NCBI RefSeq assembly: GCF_009829915.1
Contig: NZ_SZZW01000001.1
Span: 1 to 64,000, forward strand
Source of the DNA: Pantoea sp. Nvir
GTDB lineage: Bacteria > Pseudomonadota > Gammaproteobacteria > Enterobacterales > Enterobacteriaceae
Direction of reading: 5' to 3'
DNA: 64,000 nt
Program-made: the position numbers and the translations under genes
The notes under the pieces: model-generated
What the model saw: only the letters and a program-made list of their open reading frames with translations
What the model was told of the DNA's origin: nothing
The model's database searches: none
Shown here: positions 11,128 to 21,070 of the stretch, one piece after another
Numbering within the stretch: the stretch's first letter is position 1
Layout of the letters: every line of letters begins with the position of its first letter

Positions 11128-12513
11128 ATGTCTAGCGGATTAGTGACGGCAGCGTACATTGTTGCTGCAATTATCTTTGTTTTTAGCCTTGCTTGTCTCT
11201 CGAAGCATGAAACCTCAAAACAGGGCAATTTATTCGGTATTAGCGGAATGGCAATAGCATTGCTTGCTACTATTTTTGGACCTGATAGCGGTAATATCGC
11301 TTGGATTTTGTTGGCAATGGTAATCGGTGGTACAATGGGCGTCATTTTAGCAAAAAAAGTTGCAATGACCGAGATGCCAGAATTGGTGGCGCTTCTACAC
11401 AGTTTCGTCGGTCTAGCTGCAGTGCTAGTAAGCTTTAATAGCTATATGGATCACTCAGTTGGACTCTCTAAGGTGATGGAAGACATTCATCTTACAGAGC
11501 TTTTTCTAGGCATTTTTATCGGCGCAGTGACCTTTACAGGTTCTATAGTGGCATTCGGAAAACTGCGTGGGAAAATTTCTTCACTTCCTCTGAAGTTACC
11601 ACATCGCCATAAGATTAATGCACTAGCGCTAGTAGCTTCTTTTTTAATGCTAGTATGGTTTATATGCACCGATAGCACGGGAATTCAGATTTTTACCTTA
11701 TTACTGATGACAGTGATTGCTTTAGCGTTCGGTTGGCATCTAGTCGCCTCTATCGGAGGCGCCGATATGCCTGTTGTGGTGTCCATGCTTAACTCTTATT
11801 CAGGCTGGGCAGCAGCCGCGGCAGGCTTTATGTTAAACAATGATCTGCTTATCATCACTGGCGCATTAGTAGGTTCGTCAGGTGCCATTTTATCTTACAT
11901 CATGTGTAAGGCCATGAATCGTTCTTTTATTAGCGTGATTGCTGGTGGTTTCGGCACTGACAGCATTACAGGTAACGCAATAAAGACTGGGCAGTATCAT
12001 GAAATTAGCGTGGAAGAAACAGCTGAATTATTAAAAAACTCCTCTTCGGTTATTATAACTCCAGGATACGGTATGGCGGTGGCGCAGGCGCAATACCCGG
12101 TAGCGGAGATCACCGAAAAATTACGCGGTCAGGGAATTAAGGTGCGCTTTGGTATCCACCCAGTCGCAGGTCGCCTACCTGGACATATGAATGTATTACT
12201 GGCGGAGGCTAAGGTGCCTTATGATATAGTATTAGAGATGGATGAAATCAATAATGATTTTGCCAATACTGATACAGTTCTAGTTATTGGTGCCAACGAT
12301 ACTGTTAACCCAGCTGCAGAGGATGAGCCGAGTAGTCCTATTGCAGGAATGCCAGTGCTAGAAGTGTGGCAAGCACAAAACGTAATCGTGTTTAAACGCT
12401 CAATGAATACCGGCTATGCTGGAGTACAAAATCCGCTATTCTTCAAGGAGAATACGTATATGTTATTTGGCGATGCAAAAGTAAGCGTTGAAAAAATACT
12501 CAAATCGCTGTAA
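11128..12513 (+). CDS. pntB: NAD(P) transhydrogenase subunit beta
   Basis: PntB carries most of the proton channel and the NADP(H)-binding domain of the transhydrogenase. The 461 residues match E. coli (462). Nine or so hydrophobic segments fill residues ~1-260, and the C-terminal NADP domain begins near residue 285. Its nucleotide-binding motif [12 protein letters not shown] is near residue 314, followed by the conserved [20 protein letters not shown]. Start and stop fit the family, and the gene is co-transcribed with pntA. The pair supplies NADPH, which suits a cell keeping fatty-acid and LPS synthesis. Confidence 0.97.
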   Translation: MSSGLVTAAYIVAAIIFVFSLACLSKHETSKQGNLFGISGMAIALLATIFGPDSGNIAWILLAMVIGGTMGVILAKKVAMTEMPELVALLHSFVGLAAVLVSFNSYMDHSVGLSKVMEDIHLTELFLGIFIGAVTFTGSIVAFGKLRGKISSLPLKLPHRHKINALALVASFLMLVWFICTDSTGIQIFTLLLMTVIALAFGWHLVASIGGADMPVVVSMLNSYSGWAAAAAGFMLNNDLLIITGALVGSSGAILSYIMCKAMNRSFISVIAGGFGTDSITGNAIKTGQYHEISVEETAELLKNSSSVIITPGYGMAVAQAQYPVAEITEKLRGQGIKVRFGIHPVAGRLPGHMNVLLAEAKVPYDIVLEMDEINNDFANTDTVLVIGANDTVNPAAEDEPSSPIAGMPVLEVWQAQNVIVFKRSMNTGYAGVQNPLFFKENTYMLFGDAKVSVEKILKSL

Positions 12514-13073
12514 AGAATAAAAACAGGACAGTCAGACATAACCCTTCATCTTTTTAAATAGTGGTTACTCTTCGTACATTTATTTTTTTTGTTCTTCTAA
12601 TTAAAAATTAATCGCGTCAAAGACATACGCTTGTCGCTACAGAATGTTAAAAACTTAGTACTCGAGGTGCAACGAATTTTGATTGATCTTAAAGGTGCTC
12701 TTCATAACTAGCCACTCACTCTCTACTTATTTCTCAAAAGCTATTGTATAAGAAATACGTATGACTAAATATAGATTGGATATCGTTGTACTGTTGCGCG
12801 CCCTCTTCTAATAACTTTTCTTAGCTTATGTGTTAACACAGAGTGTTCCAGCACATAATTTATAATCTCATGCTATGATATCGTTCGCGCAACTAGTGAA
12901 TAATTGCGACAATTTGATAAAAAAATCTGCCCTGTCTAGGGCTACATATTGATTTCTTGAAGGTAATGATGATTACTCTTCTTAAGATTGCCTTTAGTTA
13001 TCGTAATAGGACGACGGGAGGGCAACTAAATATATAATTATAATATAGCGCAGAATTTTAATTTCCAGATTTT

Positions 13074-13091
13074 CTATCTGATATCAGATAG
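13074..13091. promoter_or_regulatory. 18-bp perfect palindrome, possible operator
   Basis: CTATCTGATATCAGATAG is a perfect 18-bp palindrome, 97 bases upstream of the decarboxylase ATG. Its size and position fit a dimeric repressor or activator site. No regulator gene is adjacent, so the link is inference. Confidence 0.4.
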
Positions 13092-13116
13092 TAATGTAGC
13101 CCTGATATTTTGCCAT

Positions 13117-13133
13117 TTCTCCTAGAAGGAGAA
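13117..13133 (+). promoter_or_regulatory. Short hairpin in decarboxylase leader
   Basis: A 7-bp stem (TTCTCCT / AGGAGAA) with a 3-nt loop lies about 55 bases before the ATG. The right arm resembles a ribosome site, but it is too far from the start to act as one here. The role is unknown. Confidence 0.3.
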
Positions 13134-13187
13134 GCTATTGTATCTAAAACTTTTCTTTAAATTGCTTAGTATGGAGAAATCAATCTC

Positions 13188-14732
13188 ATGTCGCAGAAAA
13201 ACCTTGCTAATTACCGCGTATTAAAGCCTGGTGAACCTCATCCGCAGGGCTGGAATATACCCCCGGTTAACGATTTGCGATCTGCGATAAATTTACTAAA
13301 AACATTATCGGGTCACTATATTGAAACTGACCGCGAAGTCGATCCTAATACTGAACTGGCAGGAGTTTATCGCTATATCGGCGCAGGCGGTACTGTAATG
13401 CGCCCAACGCGTATTGGTCCGGCGATGATGTTTAACAACATCAAAGGATTTCCTGAATCCCGAGTGCTAGTGGGATTAATGGCGAGTCGTGAACGCGTGA
13501 GTGCCCTACTAGGAGCACCGGTGCATGAATTAGGCATTCAAATGGCGGATGCACGTAAAAACGTGATGCCGCCAGTAATCATAGATAAGACTCAGGTACC
13601 CTGCCAGGAGGTGGTCTATCGCGCAGAAGATGTAGGTTTTGATTTACGCAAAATTCTACCCATGTTAACCAATACCAACGAAGATGCCGGTCCTTACTTC
13701 TGTCTTGGACTAGTCCTTGGCAGCGATCCTGATGATTACGATAACGTGGACGTCACCATTCATCGTCTCTGTGTGCAGAGCAAGGACGCACTTTCTATCT
13801 TTTTCGCACCTGGACGTCACATAGATATTTTCCGTAAGAAAGCTGAAGCGGGAGGCGAGCCGCTGGCAGTATCAATAAATATTGGATTAGATCCTGCTAT
13901 CTATATCGGCGCAGAGTTTGAAGCGCCAACCACGCCTTTTGGCTTTAATGAGCTGTGTGTGGCGGGCGGCTTACGCGGTAAGCCTGTCGAACTAGTAGAA
14001 TGCCTCAGTATTAAACAGCGTGCCATTGCACACGCCGAAATTGTAATAGAAGGAGAGATTTTACCGAACATTCGCGTGGCAGAAGATCAGAATAGCCACA
14101 CCGGTAAGGCAATGCCGGAATTTCCTGGCTATATGGGCGAGGCAAACCCTTTGCTGCCGGTTATCAAGGTTAAAGTGATCACTACGCGAAAAAATCCTAT
14201 CCTACAAACTTTAGTTGGGCCAGGCGAAGAACATGTTATCCTAGCAGGACTTCCTACCGAAGCTAGTATTTATATGAAATGTGAAGAAGCGCTACCTGGA
14301 CTGGTAAAAAACGTCTACGCTCACCGTGCCGGCGGCGGTAAGTTTCTAGCGATATTACAAGTGGAGAAGCGTAACGTAGGCGATGATGGTATGACGAGGC
14401 AGGCAGCGCTAATTGCGTTAGCAGTATATCGTGAGCTAAAAAATATTATCCTAGTGGATGATGATGTGGATCTATTTGATACTGATGATGTACTCTGGGC
14501 GATGCAGACGCGCTATATCTCCGATCTAGATACTCTGTTCGTACCGGGCGTTGCCGGTCATGTGCTTGACCCGTCGCAGCAGCCTTTATACGATCCGCGC
14601 TTAACTGCTAAAGGAACTACTGGTAAAACTATCTTTGATTGCACAGTACCTTTCCATCTAAAAAGAACTTTTATCCGCGCGCAGTTTAAAGAAGTTGATC
14701 CCAGTCTATGGATGCCGTCGCTATTTAGCTAG
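13188..14732 (+). CDS. UbiD-family aromatic acid decarboxylase, LpdC/AroY type
   Basis: This 514-residue protein belongs to the UbiD superfamily of prenylated-FMN non-oxidative decarboxylases. By recall, it is much closer to gallate decarboxylase LpdC of Lactobacillus plantarum and protocatechuate decarboxylase AroY of Klebsiella than to E. coli UbiD. Shared stretches include VYRYIGAGGTV.RPT near residue 60, DVTIHRLCVQ near 188, NIGLDPAIYIGA near 230, TTPFGFNELCVAGGLRG near 245, HTGKAMPEFPGY near 304 and IFDCTVPF near 490. The glutamate-rich AEIVIEGE motif near residue 284 matches the catalytic region of the family. A GGAG lies 11 bases before the ATG. The gene stands alone between gene-free stretches, and no UbiX/LpdB flavin prenyltransferase is seen nearby. 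It may decarboxylate a plant or diet phenolic acid, or stand in for UbiD in ubiquinone synthesis; the substrate is unproven. Confidence 0.85.
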   Translation: MSQKNLANYRVLKPGEPHPQGWNIPPVNDLRSAINLLKTLSGHYIETDREVDPNTELAGVYRYIGAGGTVMRPTRIGPAMMFNNIKGFPESRVLVGLMASRERVSALLGAPVHELGIQMADARKNVMPPVIIDKTQVPCQEVVYRAEDVGFDLRKILPMLTNTNEDAGPYFCLGLVLGSDPDDYDNVDVTIHRLCVQSKDALSIFFAPGRHIDIFRKKAEAGGEPLAVSINIGLDPAIYIGAEFEAPTTPFGFNELCVAGGLRGKPVELVECLSIKQRAIAHAEIVIEGEILPNIRVAEDQNSHTGKAMPEFPGYMGEANPLLPVIKVKVITTRKNPILQTLVGPGEEHVILAGLPTEASIYMKCEEALPGLVKNVYAHRAGGGKFLAILQVEKRNVGDDGMTRQAALIALAVYRELKNIILVDDDVDLFDTDDVLWAMQTRYISDLDTLFVPGVAGHVLDPSQQPLYDPRLTAKGTTGKTIFDCTVPFHLKRTFIRAQFKEVDPSLWMPSLFS

Positions 14733-15032
14733 AATATTAATAATTTATAATAAAAAAGCCGATAACATACGTTCATCAGCCTGTTCATCATTTAGTCTTC
14801 TGGTATTTATTTTACTAGCGTTTTTGCGATGTTATACATTAACACTTTAATATCTTCTATTGTCAAAGGTCGGGGTAAGTAACGTTAGCTTGAGCAGGTT
14901 ACGCCATGATGTTTAGTCACACCGACTTTAGAGTTTCCAGATTCTAGCAGTGAATCGCCAATAAGTTAGTTACTTAGGGAGGGAGGTATCAGCAAAACTG
15001 TAATATCCAAGTTTTGAATGAAAACGGCACAA

Positions 15033-15051
15033 CCCTCTTACTAAAAGAGGG
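15033..15051. other. Stem-loop in gene-free DNA
   Basis: CCCTCTT and AAGAGGG form a 7-bp stem with a 5-nt loop. It is GC-richer than its surroundings and may be an old terminator of a lost gene. No T-run of note follows. Confidence 0.3.
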
Positions 15052-15693
15052 CAGTGTTGTTTGCAAAAAATCTGTTGGGATTTTTACTCCCGCTAGGATG
15101 TCGCGCTATATACAAAGCATATCCACCGATGAAGGGATGATATTATAGTATAGTAAAGTGATTCGCATAAGAAGTAACCTTAAGCTCGTTTGTTTGTTTC
15201 AGGTATAGAAAAAGTAAGTTGGTATGCCAGTAGATAGGTTAGCCGCAAGCAACACAGCTAATGTGTAATTAAGTACTTAGTCGTGCAATATAACGGACGT
15301 TACTACACATAGGTAAATTTAACGCGCTCTGATAAGCAGCAGGTTGTAGCTCATTACTGAAGCGCATTAGTTAGATATATTTATGGAATGATTTAGATTG
15401 TTCTTTAAGAGTCTCCATGTCGTTCTCACTCAGTCATCCTCATAATTCGCATTTGTGCACTTTAAAAGAGTGGGGGAGGATATCCCACGCAATTTATTTT
15501 ATACAAACCTTTATTAAAGTTTCTAACGATGGTAAGTAATACTTTATCTCCTACCTTATTATTTTTTCAACTCTGCATTTAATAGGTTGCGGTGTTAGTA
15601 CTTTTCAGTGAACCCCCCTACTACAATATCAAGATATCAGCTATGCCGTTGATAGAGTAAGTAAGGATATTTATACTTGGTACGCACTCATAA

Positions 15694-15709
15694 TGTGATA
15701 TACATCACA
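15694..15709 (+). promoter_or_regulatory. CRP-like binding site upstream of rsxA
   Basis: TGTGA-TATACA-TCACA has both half-sites of the CRP consensus, perfectly inverted with the standard 6-bp spacer. It is flanked by AA on the left and A on the right. It lies 110 bases before the rsxA ATG, where it could activate the rsx promoter. Whether crp is retained in this genome cannot be seen here. Confidence 0.5.
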
Positions 15710-15770
15710 ATATTATTGTTCTGCGCCTGGACCATTCAGATCTTTTCTTCTAAGATGGACCCCGGCTGCA

Positions 15771-15792
15771 CGGACTAAAATAAATTAGTCCG
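15771..15792 (+). promoter_or_regulatory. rsxA: Perfect hairpin in the rsxA 5' leader
   Basis: CGGACTAA / TTAGTCCG forms an 8-bp stem with a 6-nt loop, ending 26 bases before the rsxA ATG. It is too close to be only an upstream gene's terminator unless the rsx promoter overlaps it. It may control rsx translation or mRNA stability. Confidence 0.4.
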
Positions 15793-15818
15793 TAATATAA
15801 TAAATAAATAGCGAAAAA

Positions 15819-16400
15819 ATGACTTATTATGTGCTTCTGCTTATAAGCACCGTGCTAGTTAATAACTTTATTTTAGTGAAATTTCTCGGCCTTTGCCCCT
15901 TTATGGGTGTTTCCAAAAAATTGGAAACAACAATTAGTATGGGACTTGCTACTACCTTCGTTATTACATTAGCTACGATTTGCGCATGGCTGATGAATCA
16001 CTTAATTTTAATTCCACTCGACCTAGTCTATCTGCGTCCCATGTCCTATATCTTGGTAATATCTATGGTTGTACAGCTCACAGAGATAGTCGTACGCAAA
16101 ACCCACTCCTCTCTTTATCGCATGCTCGGCATCTTTCTGCCCTTGATAACAACGAACTGTGCTGTGCTTGGTGTACCTCTATTAAGTGCTAACCTCCACC
16201 ATACCTTCCTACAGGAGGTCATCTATGGTTTCAGCGCCTCACTTGGTTTTTTGTTTGTAACAGTACTCTTCGCCGGGATACGTGAGCGTCTAGTACTAGC
16301 CAACGTTCCTGCACCTTTTAAGGGTTCCTCTATTGCACTAGTGACCGCTGGCTTAATGGCGCTTGCGTTCATGGGTTTTACAGGTTTATCAACATCCTGA
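15819..16400 (+). CDS. rsxA: Electron transport complex subunit RsxA
   Basis: RsxA is a six-helix inner-membrane subunit of the Rsx/Rnf complex. The complex moves electrons from NADH towards ferredoxin-like acceptors and in E. coli keeps SoxR reduced. The 193 residues match the family length. It begins with [20 protein letters not shown] and contains LGICPFMG-like and [12 protein letters not shown] segments that are hallmarks of the RnfA/RnfE pair. It is the first gene of an intact rsxABCDGE-nth operon, and its last base overlaps the rsxB ATG. No defect is seen. Confidence 0.95.
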   Translation: MTYYVLLLISTVLVNNFILVKFLGLCPFMGVSKKLETTISMGLATTFVITLATICAWLMNHLILIPLDLVYLRPMSYILVISMVVQLTEIVVRKTHSSLYRMLGIFLPLITTNCAVLGVPLLSANLHHTFLQEVIYGFSASLGFLFVTVLFAGIRERLVLANVPAPFKGSSIALVTAGLMALAFMGFTGLSTS

Positions 16401-16963
16401 TGACTACAATCTGTAGTGCTATTATTTTTTTAAGCACTCTAAGCTTAGTATGTGGCGCATTGCTAGGTTACGCTTCGCGTCGTTTTAAAGTAAAAGAAGA
16501 TCCTATAGTTGAACAAATTAATGGAATTCTGCCACAAAGTCAGTGTGGCCAGTGTGGTTATATTGGTTGCCTTCCCTATGCAGATGCGGTCGGTAACAAC
16601 GGCGAAGCAATCAATAAATGTACACCAGGAGGTGAGCAGACCATGCTGAAGATGGCGTCACTGCTGAATGTAGAGCCTCAGCCTATCGACGGAAATGAGA
16701 AACTGACACAAGAAAGAGTGTACACCATTGCCTATATTGACGAGGAGAATTGCATCGGCTGCACCAAGTGCATACAAACCTGTCCAGTTGATGCCATTGT
16801 GGGCGCATCGCGAAGCATGCATACCATACTGAGTGACTTGTGCACTGGATGTGCTCTCTGCGTCATGTCATGTCCTACCAACTGTATTAAGATGTGTCCA
16901 GTGGCAACAACTACCCCACCGCCAATTAGAAATGGGATTTCTAAATCATGTCTCTGCGGGTAA
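16400..16963 (+). CDS. rsxB: Electron transport complex subunit RsxB, altered C-terminus
   Basis: RsxB is the iron-sulfur subunit of the Rsx complex. The 187 residues show an N-terminal membrane anchor (~1-25). A cluster motif [11 protein letters not shown] lies near residue 48. Two ferredoxin motifs follow, [12 protein letters not shown] near 117 and [12 protein letters not shown] near 147. After the last ferredoxin motif, the tail no longer matches the family and ends at TAA 16961-16963. The expected tail (KWD... RVIPV) is visible in another frame at about 16930-16986, interrupted by stops. The 3' end has therefore been frameshifted and is decaying. The functional core is intact, so the protein is probably still active. 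Confidence 0.9.
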   Translation: MTTICSAIIFLSTLSLVCGALLGYASRRFKVKEDPIVEQINGILPQSQCGQCGYIGCLPYADAVGNNGEAINKCTPGGEQTMLKMASLLNVEPQPIDGNEKLTQERVYTIAYIDEENCIGCTKCIQTCPVDAIVGASRSMHTILSDLCTGCALCVMSCPTNCIKMCPVATTTPPPIRNGISKSCLCG

Positions 16964-16978
16964 TACCGGTAACCATTT

Positions 16979-18661
16979 ATGATTAATCTGTTAAACATGT
17001 TTCATAAAAAAGAAAAACTCTGGGATTTTCATGGAGGTATTCATCCGCCGGGGATGAAAATTCAATCTAACGGCACGCCTCTTAGACAGCTACCTCTGCC
17101 CGATCGGTTTATCATTCCATTAAACCAGTATATTTGCGATAAAAGTGAAGTATGCGTTAAACCAGGCGATCGTGTGCTACGCGGGGAGCCTCTAACCTTT
17201 TTTAATAACCATGTATTGCCTATCCATGCACCAACCTCTGGTACTATTACCACCATCACTCAAAATACGATCGCACACCCTTCTAGATTCTCAGAACTTT
17301 GTATTTCTATGTTACCAGACGGAGAAGATCGTTGGATACCACTTGATCCAATTGCAGATTATTACCAGAGAGAGAAAGTGTATATTGTACAGCGCATTCA
17401 TAATGCTGGCATTGTAGGTCTAGGTGGTGCAGGCTTTCCAACCGCCACCAAGCTGCGCACCGGGCTGCATAATATAAAAACTCTGATTATCAATGCTGCC
17501 GAATGCGAGCCTTACATCACTGCCGACGATCGTCTAATGCAGGACTGTGCTATCGAAATCATTGAGGGCATTCGTATTCTCGCGTGGGTATTGCAGGCCA
17601 AGCGTGTGCTGATTGGTATTGAAGATAATAAGCCGGAAGCTATCCTTGCACTAAAAGAGGCTCTAGGCAATGAGCGCGATTTGCAACTCCGCGTTATTCC
17701 AACGAAGTATCCATCAGGCGGTGCAAAACAGCTGACTAAAATTCTAACTGGATTGGAAGTGCCACACAACGGACATTCTAGTGAGATTGGAGTTTTAATG
17801 CAAAACGTCAGCACAGCTTGGGCAGTAAAAAGGGCGATTATCAACGGCGAACCGCTGACCGAGCGTGTAGTCACCTTAACAGGTGAGGAAATTGCACACC
17901 CATGTAACGTTTGGAGCCGTATAGGTACTCCCGTTAGCCATCTTTTGCACCAAGTTGGTTTTAACCCTAACACGTGTCAGACAGTTATTATGGGTGGCCC
18001 ATTCATGGGTATACCTTTGTTGTCGTTAGACGTTCCAATAGTTAAAATCACTAACTGTATATTTGCTCCTTCCTCCGGTGAGATGGGGCACAACCGAAAG
18101 GAACGCCCGTGCATTCGCTGTGCAGCTTGTGCCGAAGCCTGCCCAGCTAATTTGCTACCACAGCAACTTTACTGGTATAGCCAAGGTGGCGATCACGATA
18201 AAGCGCGCACGCACCATATCGATGATTGTATTGAGTGCGGCGTTTGTACCTATATCTGTCCAAGCAATATTCCTCTAGTACAATATTACCGTCAGGAAAA
18301 ATCCAAGATACGAGTCATCGATCTTGAAAAGCAACGAATCTCCCAAACGAAAGCACGTTTTGAAGCACGTCAAGCTCGTCTGGAAAGAAAAAAACTATCG
18401 ACAGCAAAATTTATAGCTCCAGACTTCGCCAAAACGAAAGCGGAGATTCATGTACTAAACTGTCAGATCGAAAATTCTCGTAAAAATAATGCAGCAAAAG
18501 TAGCTACTGCTATTGCTCGTGCGAAAGCGAAAAAAGCTACTGTAACGCAAAAAATAGAAAGGGAAGTTATAAAATTAAATATAAATATTAAAAATAATGA
18601 CGTATGTCCGTCAGATGATACTAGTCAAGTACCCGACACAGCCTCTAGGACTAAAATATAG
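16979..18661 (+). CDS. rsxC: Electron transport complex subunit RsxC, short C-terminal repeat region
   Basis: RsxC is the peripheral NADH/FMN-binding subunit of Rsx. It contains an FMN/NADH domain with [13 protein letters not shown] near residue 140 and [18 protein letters not shown] near residue 172. Two 4Fe-4S motifs, [12 protein letters not shown] and [12 protein letters not shown], lie near residues 380-430. E. coli RsxC has 740 residues; this has 560. The loss is in the C-terminal Ala/Lys/Glu-rich repeat tail, which here reads as a short lysine-rich coil from residue ~450 on. The ATG overlaps the ancestral rsxB stop position. The catalytic part is complete. Confidence 0.94.
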   Translation: MINLLNMFHKKEKLWDFHGGIHPPGMKIQSNGTPLRQLPLPDRFIIPLNQYICDKSEVCVKPGDRVLRGEPLTFFNNHVLPIHAPTSGTITTITQNTIAHPSRFSELCISMLPDGEDRWIPLDPIADYYQREKVYIVQRIHNAGIVGLGGAGFPTATKLRTGLHNIKTLIINAAECEPYITADDRLMQDCAIEIIEGIRILAWVLQAKRVLIGIEDNKPEAILALKEALGNERDLQLRVIPTKYPSGGAKQLTKILTGLEVPHNGHSSEIGVLMQNVSTAWAVKRAIINGEPLTERVVTLTGEEIAHPCNVWSRIGTPVSHLLHQVGFNPNTCQTVIMGGPFMGIPLLSLDVPIVKITNCIFAPSSGEMGHNRKERPCIRCAACAEACPANLLPQQLYWYSQGGDHDKARTHHIDDCIECGVCTYICPSNIPLVQYYRQEKSKIRVIDLEKQRISQTKARFEARQARLERKKLSTAKFIAPDFAKTKAEIHVLNCQIENSRKNNAAKVATAIARAKAKKATVTQKIEREVIKLNINIKNNDVCPSDDTSQVPDTASRTKI

Positions 18662-18686
18662 TTACCGTTGATATTTGGGAAATAAA

Positions 18687-19736
18687 ATGTCTCTGCATAT
18701 CGCAAGTTCTTCTTATATCCACAACCGCCGCAGTACTGGCAAGATTATGCTGCTAGTAGTGTTAGCAACCATGCCCGGCTTTTTTATACAGTGTTATTTT
18801 TTTGGTTACGGCAGCTTTGTACAGGTGCTTCTAGCCGTGCTAACAGCATGTCTGGCGGAAGCAGCGATTCTAAAACTGCGTAAGATTTCAGTAATGTCGC
18901 AGATAACAGATAACTCCGCTTTATTGACTGCTGTACTTATCGGCGTCAGTTTACCTCCAATAACGCCATGGTGGATAGTAGTGATTGGAACTATTTTCGC
19001 CATTGTAATAGCTAAACAACTGTACGGTGGACTAGGACAAAATCTATTTAACCCAGCCATGGTTGGTTACGTAGTACTTCTAATCTCCTTCCCATTAAAA
19101 ATGACCAGTTGGCCAACTCCTAATGAATTACAAGTGATGAAAGCAAGTCTACTAGATTCATTAAGCATGATTTTTACTGGCCATACACTGTTGGGGGATA
19201 CGATACAACAGCTACAACTTGGCGTAGACGGTATCAGTCAGGCTACGCCACTAGATAACTTTAAGACTGAATTGCATGCAGGACATAGCGCAGATCAAAT
19301 ATTAGCCCAACCAATCTATACCGACGTATTATCAAGTCAGTGGGTAAATATCGGATATTTAGCCGGTGGCCTCTTTCTACTGTGGAAAAATGTAATTCGT
19401 TGGCATATCCCCGCAGCGATACTGCTAGCTTTGATATTGTGTTCCACGTTTGGTTGGATAATTTCTCCAAAGAATCTTTACACGCCGTTTATTCATCTCT
19501 TCTCTGGGGCTACTATGCTTGGTGCTTTTTTCATAGCTACTGATCCGGTCACAGCCTCTACTACTAACGGCGGTCGTCTTATCTATGGTGCACTAATTGG
19601 TATACTACTGTGGATAATACGCAGTTTTGGCAGCTATCCTGATGGCGTTGCTTTTGCCGTGCTTCTGGCTAATATCTGTGTGCCACTGATCGATTACTAC
19701 ACACAGCCGCGCGTTTACGGCCATCGGCAGAAGTGA
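18687..19736 (+). CDS. rsxD: Electron transport complex subunit RsxD
   Basis: RsxD is an integral membrane subunit of Rsx carrying a covalently linked FMN. The ATG at 18687 is preferred over the upstream in-frame TTG at 18675: TTGGGA forms its ribosome site, and the protein start then matches the family (IASS.Y.HNRR). That gives 349 residues, with about nine hydrophobic segments. The FMN attachment segment [10 protein letters not shown] is near residue 177, and the conserved [20 protein letters not shown] near 270. It is followed by rsxG after 7 bases. Confidence 0.95.
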   Translation: MSLHIASSSYIHNRRSTGKIMLLVVLATMPGFFIQCYFFGYGSFVQVLLAVLTACLAEAAILKLRKISVMSQITDNSALLTAVLIGVSLPPITPWWIVVIGTIFAIVIAKQLYGGLGQNLFNPAMVGYVVLLISFPLKMTSWPTPNELQVMKASLLDSLSMIFTGHTLLGDTIQQLQLGVDGISQATPLDNFKTELHAGHSADQILAQPIYTDVLSSQWVNIGYLAGGLFLLWKNVIRWHIPAAILLALILCSTFGWIISPKNLYTPFIHLFSGATMLGAFFIATDPVTASTTNGGRLIYGALIGILLWIIRSFGSYPDGVAFAVLLANICVPLIDYYTQPRVYGHRQK

Positions 19737-19743
19737 TTATTGG

Positions 19744-20376
19744 ATGCTTGAGACTATTTATAAAAATGCGGTTACCTTGGCGATCTTTTCTATCTTCACT
19801 ACCGGCTTAACCGCAGTAGTTAATGATATCACTAAGCCAATTATTGCGCGCAATATTGCACTTAAACAGAAACATTTGCTGAATCAGGTGATGAATCTGG
19901 ATCTGTATGATAATCAGACTCAACTTGAGTGTTATTTTGTTACTGATCCCGCTTTAGGTAATACTACACCACATCATCTCTATTTAGCAAGAAAAGGAGA
20001 TCAGATATCTGCTACCGCACTTGAGACCACTGTGCCAGATGGTTATGCTGGTGTCATTCAAATGTTAGTGGGCGCCGATTTTCATGGCAAGGTGCTCGGT
20101 GTACGTGTGATTGAACATCACGAAACTCCTGGCCTCGGTGATAAAATTGATCTGAGTATTTCCAATTGGATTAATAGTTTTAACGGTAAGGTGATACAAA
20201 GTGCCGATGATAAATCCTTTGCAGTGAAGAAAGATGGAGGTGACTTTGACCAATTTACTGGCGCTACTATTACACCGCGCGCAGTGATCAACGCCACTAA
20301 ACGTACTGCTTTATTAATTGAAACCCTGAGAGATAAGCTTTCATTACTGCCAGAATGTGGAGACACACATGAGTGA
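19744..20376 (+). CDS. rsxG: Electron transport complex subunit RsxG
   Basis: RsxG has one N-terminal membrane helix (~residues 12-30) and a periplasmic domain with covalently bound FMN. The 210 residues fit the family (E. coli 206). The flavinylation motif reads [11 protein letters not shown] near residue 175, with the attachment threonine present. [11 protein letters not shown] and [11 protein letters not shown] are family signatures. The last 8 bases overlap the start of rsxE, so the two are coupled. Confidence 0.95.
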   Translation: MLETIYKNAVTLAIFSIFTTGLTAVVNDITKPIIARNIALKQKHLLNQVMNLDLYDNQTQLECYFVTDPALGNTTPHHLYLARKGDQISATALETTVPDGYAGVIQMLVGADFHGKVLGVRVIEHHETPGLGDKIDLSISNWINSFNGKVIQSADDKSFAVKKDGGDFDQFTGATITPRAVINATKRTALLIETLRDKLSLLPECGDTHE

Positions 20377-21070
20377 GGTTACAAATTTACTAATTAGCGG
20401 TTTGTGGAAAAACAATGTTGCGCTGGTGCAATTATTAGGGCTCTGTCCACTTCTGGCTGTTACCTCGACGGCAACTAACGCACTGAGTCTAGGATTAGCT
20501 ACTACTCTAGTGTTAACAACTACCAATAGCGTGATTTCTGCTGTACGCCGTTGGATACCGTCAGAGATTCGAATACCTATCTACATAATGATTATTTCTG
20601 CGGTGGTTAGTTGTGTACAGATGCTCATTAACGCTTACTTCTACATCCTCTATGATTCACTTGGTATCTTTATTCCTCTGATCGTCACTAACTGTGTTGT
20701 GGTAGGTCGTGCCGAAGTCGTAGCTTCTAAAAACAATGTTTTGCTTTCAGCGACTGATGGATTTGCCATAGGTATGGGAGCGACCTGTGCAATGGTCATG
20801 CTTGGCTTAATGCGTGAGCTAATCGGAAGTGGGGAGGTATTCAACGGCGTAGATAAGCTGCTTGGCCCCTGGGCCAAAGCGCTACATATAAAATGTATGT
20901 ATTTAGATTCACCAATGCTTCTAGCGATGCTACCGCCAGGCGCTTTTATCGGGTTAGGTATGATGCTAGCCGCGAAACACCTAATTAATCATGCCGCCAC
21001 GTCGTGGCACTGTAAACGCGGTGGTAGTAAAGAAAAGCATATACATACACATGTGGAAAAAGCAATATGA
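20369..21070 (+). CDS. rsxE: Electron transport complex subunit RsxE
   Basis: RsxE is the six-helix membrane partner of RsxA. The ATG at 20369 is chosen over the upstream GTG at 20357 because GGAG lies just before it and the protein then begins [16 protein letters not shown], as in the family. This gives 233 residues. Conserved segments include [17 protein letters not shown] and [15 protein letters not shown]. The C-terminal tail is basic and histidine-rich. The final ATGA overlaps the nth start. Confidence 0.95.
   Translation: MSEVTNLLISGLWKNNVALVQLLGLCPLLAVTSTATNALSLGLATTLVLTTTNSVISAVRRWIPSEIRIPIYIMIISAVVSCVQMLINAYFYILYDSLGIFIPLIVTNCVVVGRAEVVASKNNVLLSATDGFAIGMGATCAMVMLGLMRELIGSGEVFNGVDKLLGPWAKALHIKCMYLDSPMLLAMLPPGAFIGLGMMLAAKHLINHAATSWHCKRGGSKEKHIHTHVEKAI

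Larger units (their letters stand above)
12514..13187. other. Gene-free stretch between pntB and the decarboxylase
   Basis: There is no coding region. The 3' part holds an 18-bp palindrome and a small hairpin upstream of the decarboxylase, annotated separately. The rest is AT-rich and shows nothing recognisable. Confidence 0.6.
14733..15818. other. 1.1-kb gene-free stretch upstream of rsxA
   Basis: There is no recognisable gene; in E. coli the small genes ydgT and ydgK precede rsxA. It contains a stem-loop at 15033-15051, a CRP-like site at 15694-15709 and a hairpin at 15771-15792. The rest is AT-rich with stops in every frame. Confidence 0.6.

Noticed and set aside
13188..14732. Annotation as ubiD (ubiquinone decarboxylase)
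   Set aside because: Sequence blocks match LpdC/AroY rather than E. coli UbiD, and the genomic context is not that of ubiD.
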